From Acidimicrobiia bacterium (GTDB lineage Bacteria; Actinomycetota; Acidimicrobiia; IMCC26256; JAENVU01), in the NCBI GenBank assembly GCA_016650415.1, contig JAENVU010000004.1, forward strand, positions 1 through 12,912: a stretch of DNA of 12,912 bases, read 5' to 3'. The position numbers and the translations under genes were made by a program. Below are positions 11,974-12,912 of the stretch, one piece after another (within the stretch, counting starts at the first letter, position 1; each line of letters begins with the position of its first letter). The notes beneath the pieces are model-generated. The model was not told the origin of the DNA, did not search any database, and saw only the letters and a list, made by a program, of their open reading frames with translations.

Positions 11974-12702
11974 ATGAACGACCATCAACTGGCGGCCGCG
12001 CTGGCCGAGGAGGCCGGGCAGCTGCTCCTGGCGCTCCGGCCGACGATTGCCGACCCTACCGAGTTGAAGGCCGCGGGCGATGCCCGGGCCAACGTGTTGC
12101 TGCTCGAGCGCCTGGCGGCCGAGCGCCCGGACGATGCCGTCCTGTCGGAGGAGTCCGCCGACGACCTCGCCCGACTGGACCGTGAACGGGTGTGGATCAT
12201 CGACCCGCTCGACGGCACCCGTGAATACGGCGAGGGTGATCGGGACGACTGGGCCGTCCACGTCGCGCTCAGCATCGCCGGCCAGGCGATCATCGGTGCC
12301 GTGGCGCTGCCGGCGCAGGGGCTGGTGTATTCGACGGATCCGGTTCCACAGCTCGTGACCCGGCCGGATGGTCCCCCGCGGCTCGTCGTGTCCCGCACCC
12401 GGCCGCCCGCGGTCACCGACGCGGTGCAGCGGGCGCTCGAGGGTGAGCTCGTCCCCATGGGCTCGGCCGGTGCGAAAGCGATGGCGATTCTCCAGGGCCG
12501 CGTCGACGTGTACGCCCATGCGGGCGGTCAGTACCAGTGGGATTCGGCGGCACCGGTCGCGGTCGCAGCCGCCGCCGGCCTCCATGTCTCACGCCTGGAC
12601 GGCTCCCCGCTCGTCTACAACGAGGCGGAACGGGCGCTGCCGGATCTGCTGATCTGCCGGCCGGAATACGCCGAGACCGTCATCCGCGCTGCGAATACAT
12701 GA
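11974..12702 (+). CDS. cysQ: 3'(2'),5'-bisphosphate nucleotidase (CysQ-like inositol-phosphatase-family enzyme)
   Basis: Mg-dependent phosphatase of the inositol monophosphatase superfamily, 242 residues. In sulfate assimilation CysQ removes the 3' phosphate from PAP (and PAPS), preventing accumulation of the inhibitor and tuning flux. Metal-binding motifs are LSEESAD (57-63, Glu59/Glu60), IDPLDGTREY (76-85, Asp77 and Asp80) and QYQWDSAAP (186-194, Trp189-Asp190). GSAGAKAMAILQGRVDVYAH (163-182) is the substrate-pocket region. An inositol-1-phosphatase activity cannot be excluded from sequence, but the adjacent cysD start and Rrf2 regulator favour CysQ. ATG 11974 is 10 nt after the Rrf2 stop. 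Longer in-frame starts would lie within the Rrf2 gene and add low-complexity sequence. The ribosome site is weak, so coupling to the upstream gene is likely. Confidence 0.88.
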   Translation: MNDHQLAAALAEEAGQLLLALRPTIADPTELKAAGDARANVLLLERLAAERPDDAVLSEESADDLARLDRERVWIIDPLDGTREYGEGDRDDWAVHVALSIAGQAIIGAVALPAQGLVYSTDPVPQLVTRPDGPPRLVVSRTRPPAVTDAVQRALEGELVPMGSAGAKAMAILQGRVDVYAHAGGQYQWDSAAPVAVAAAAGLHVSRLDGSPLVYNEAERALPDLLICRPEYAETVIRAANT

Positions 12703-12737
12703 CCGGGCGGCTCGGAAATCGGGCCGTCCACCGGCAG

Positions 12738-12766
12738 TACAATGCCCGTTCCATTCCGCTCGGAGG
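12738..12766 (+). promoter_or_regulatory. -10 box and ribosome site of cysD
   Basis: TACAAT at 12738-12743 is a good -10. GGAGG at 12762-12766 is a strong ribosome site 5 nt before the GTG at 12772. This gives cysD its own promoter in the 69-nt gap after cysQ. No standard -35 was recognised upstream. Confidence 0.45.
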
Positions 12767-12771
12767 ACCCC

Positions 12772-12912
12772 GTGACTGACACCACGATCTCCCATCTCGA
12801 CGCCCTCGAGGCCGAGTCGATCCACATCATGCGCGAAGTCGCCGCCGAGTTCGAGCGGCCCGCCCTGCTCTTCTCCGGCGGCAAGGACTCGGCGCTGATG
12901 CTCAAACTCGCC
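12772..12912 (+). CDS. cysD: Sulfate adenylyltransferase subunit 2, N-terminal part (cut by window end)
   Basis: CysD, with the GTPase CysN, forms ATP sulfurylase, which makes adenosine 5'-phosphosulfate from ATP and sulfate. Only the first 47 codons are in the window. They include the family's characteristic opening (HLDALEAESIHIMREVAAEFERP, 8-30) and the PP-loop SGGKDS (35-40) that binds ATP pyrophosphate. The frame is open to the last base. The GTG start has GGAGG 5 nt upstream. cysN, or a cysNC fusion, is expected immediately beyond the window. Confidence 0.95.
   Translation, partial: MTDTTISHLDALEAESIHIMREVAAEFERPALLFSGGKDSALMLKLA

Noticed and set aside
1..12912. CRISPR array, toxin-antitoxin pair, insertion sequence, rRNA or riboswitch
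   Set aside because: No regularly spaced direct repeats, transposase motifs, rRNA signatures or recognisable riboswitch cores were found; intergenic gaps are all short (under about 130 bp).

Overview
The window is high-GC DNA from an actinobacterium-like genome. Evidence for this: two F420-dependent luciferase-like (LLM) oxidoreductases, a mycobacterial-type thiolase-like protein, an assimilatory sulfate cluster of actinobacterial type, several genes that look leaderless behind TANNNT -10 boxes, and gene overlaps of the GTGA/ATGA kind. An environmental Acidimicrobiia or mycobacteria-related lineage fits, but this is inference from protein style and not a taxonomic result.

Layout. (1) 1-755: the catalytic part of a tyrosine recombinase, broken by an in-frame TGA, runs into the 3' half of a tRNA-Gly(GCC) gene on the opposite strand. 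This is the geometry of an integrative element inserted at a tRNA, with the element lying to the left of the window. (2) 807-2377: an LLM oxidoreductase translationally coupled to a small alpha/beta hydrolase. (3) 2413-3785 (minus): dUTPase followed by a second LLM oxidoreductase. (4) 3808-3860: a long hairpin between dut and the end of an acyl-CoA synthetase gene. (5) 3864-6583: an acyl-CoA synthetase (minus) diverging from an acyl-CoA dehydrogenase (plus), then a 99-codon orphan gene. (6) 6976-10444 (minus): enoyl-CoA hydratase, thiolase-like protein and cytochrome P450, joined by two 4-nt overlaps. (7) 10478-12912: a TauE/SafE-type permease diverging from an Rrf2 regulator, then a cysQ-type phosphatase and the start of cysD.

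How the genes fit together. Regions 5 and 6 supply CoA activation, acyl-CoA dehydrogenation, enoyl hydration, a thiolase-fold step and a P450 hydroxylation. That is the toolkit for oxidising a bulky lipid such as a sterol, terpenoid or branched fatty acid; the substrate cannot be read from sequence. Region 7 is a coherent sulfur block: anion permease, putative sulfur-responsive regulator, PAP/PAPS phosphatase and ATP sulfurylase small subunit.

I found no CRISPR array, toxin-antitoxin pair, defence island or complete mobile element. The features most worth checking are the tRNA/integrase junction, the dut-upstream hairpin, the divergent permease/Rrf2 control region, and the catalytically atypical thiolase-like protein inside a tightly coupled P450 operon. 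Protein identities rest on motif recognition only; no database search was run.
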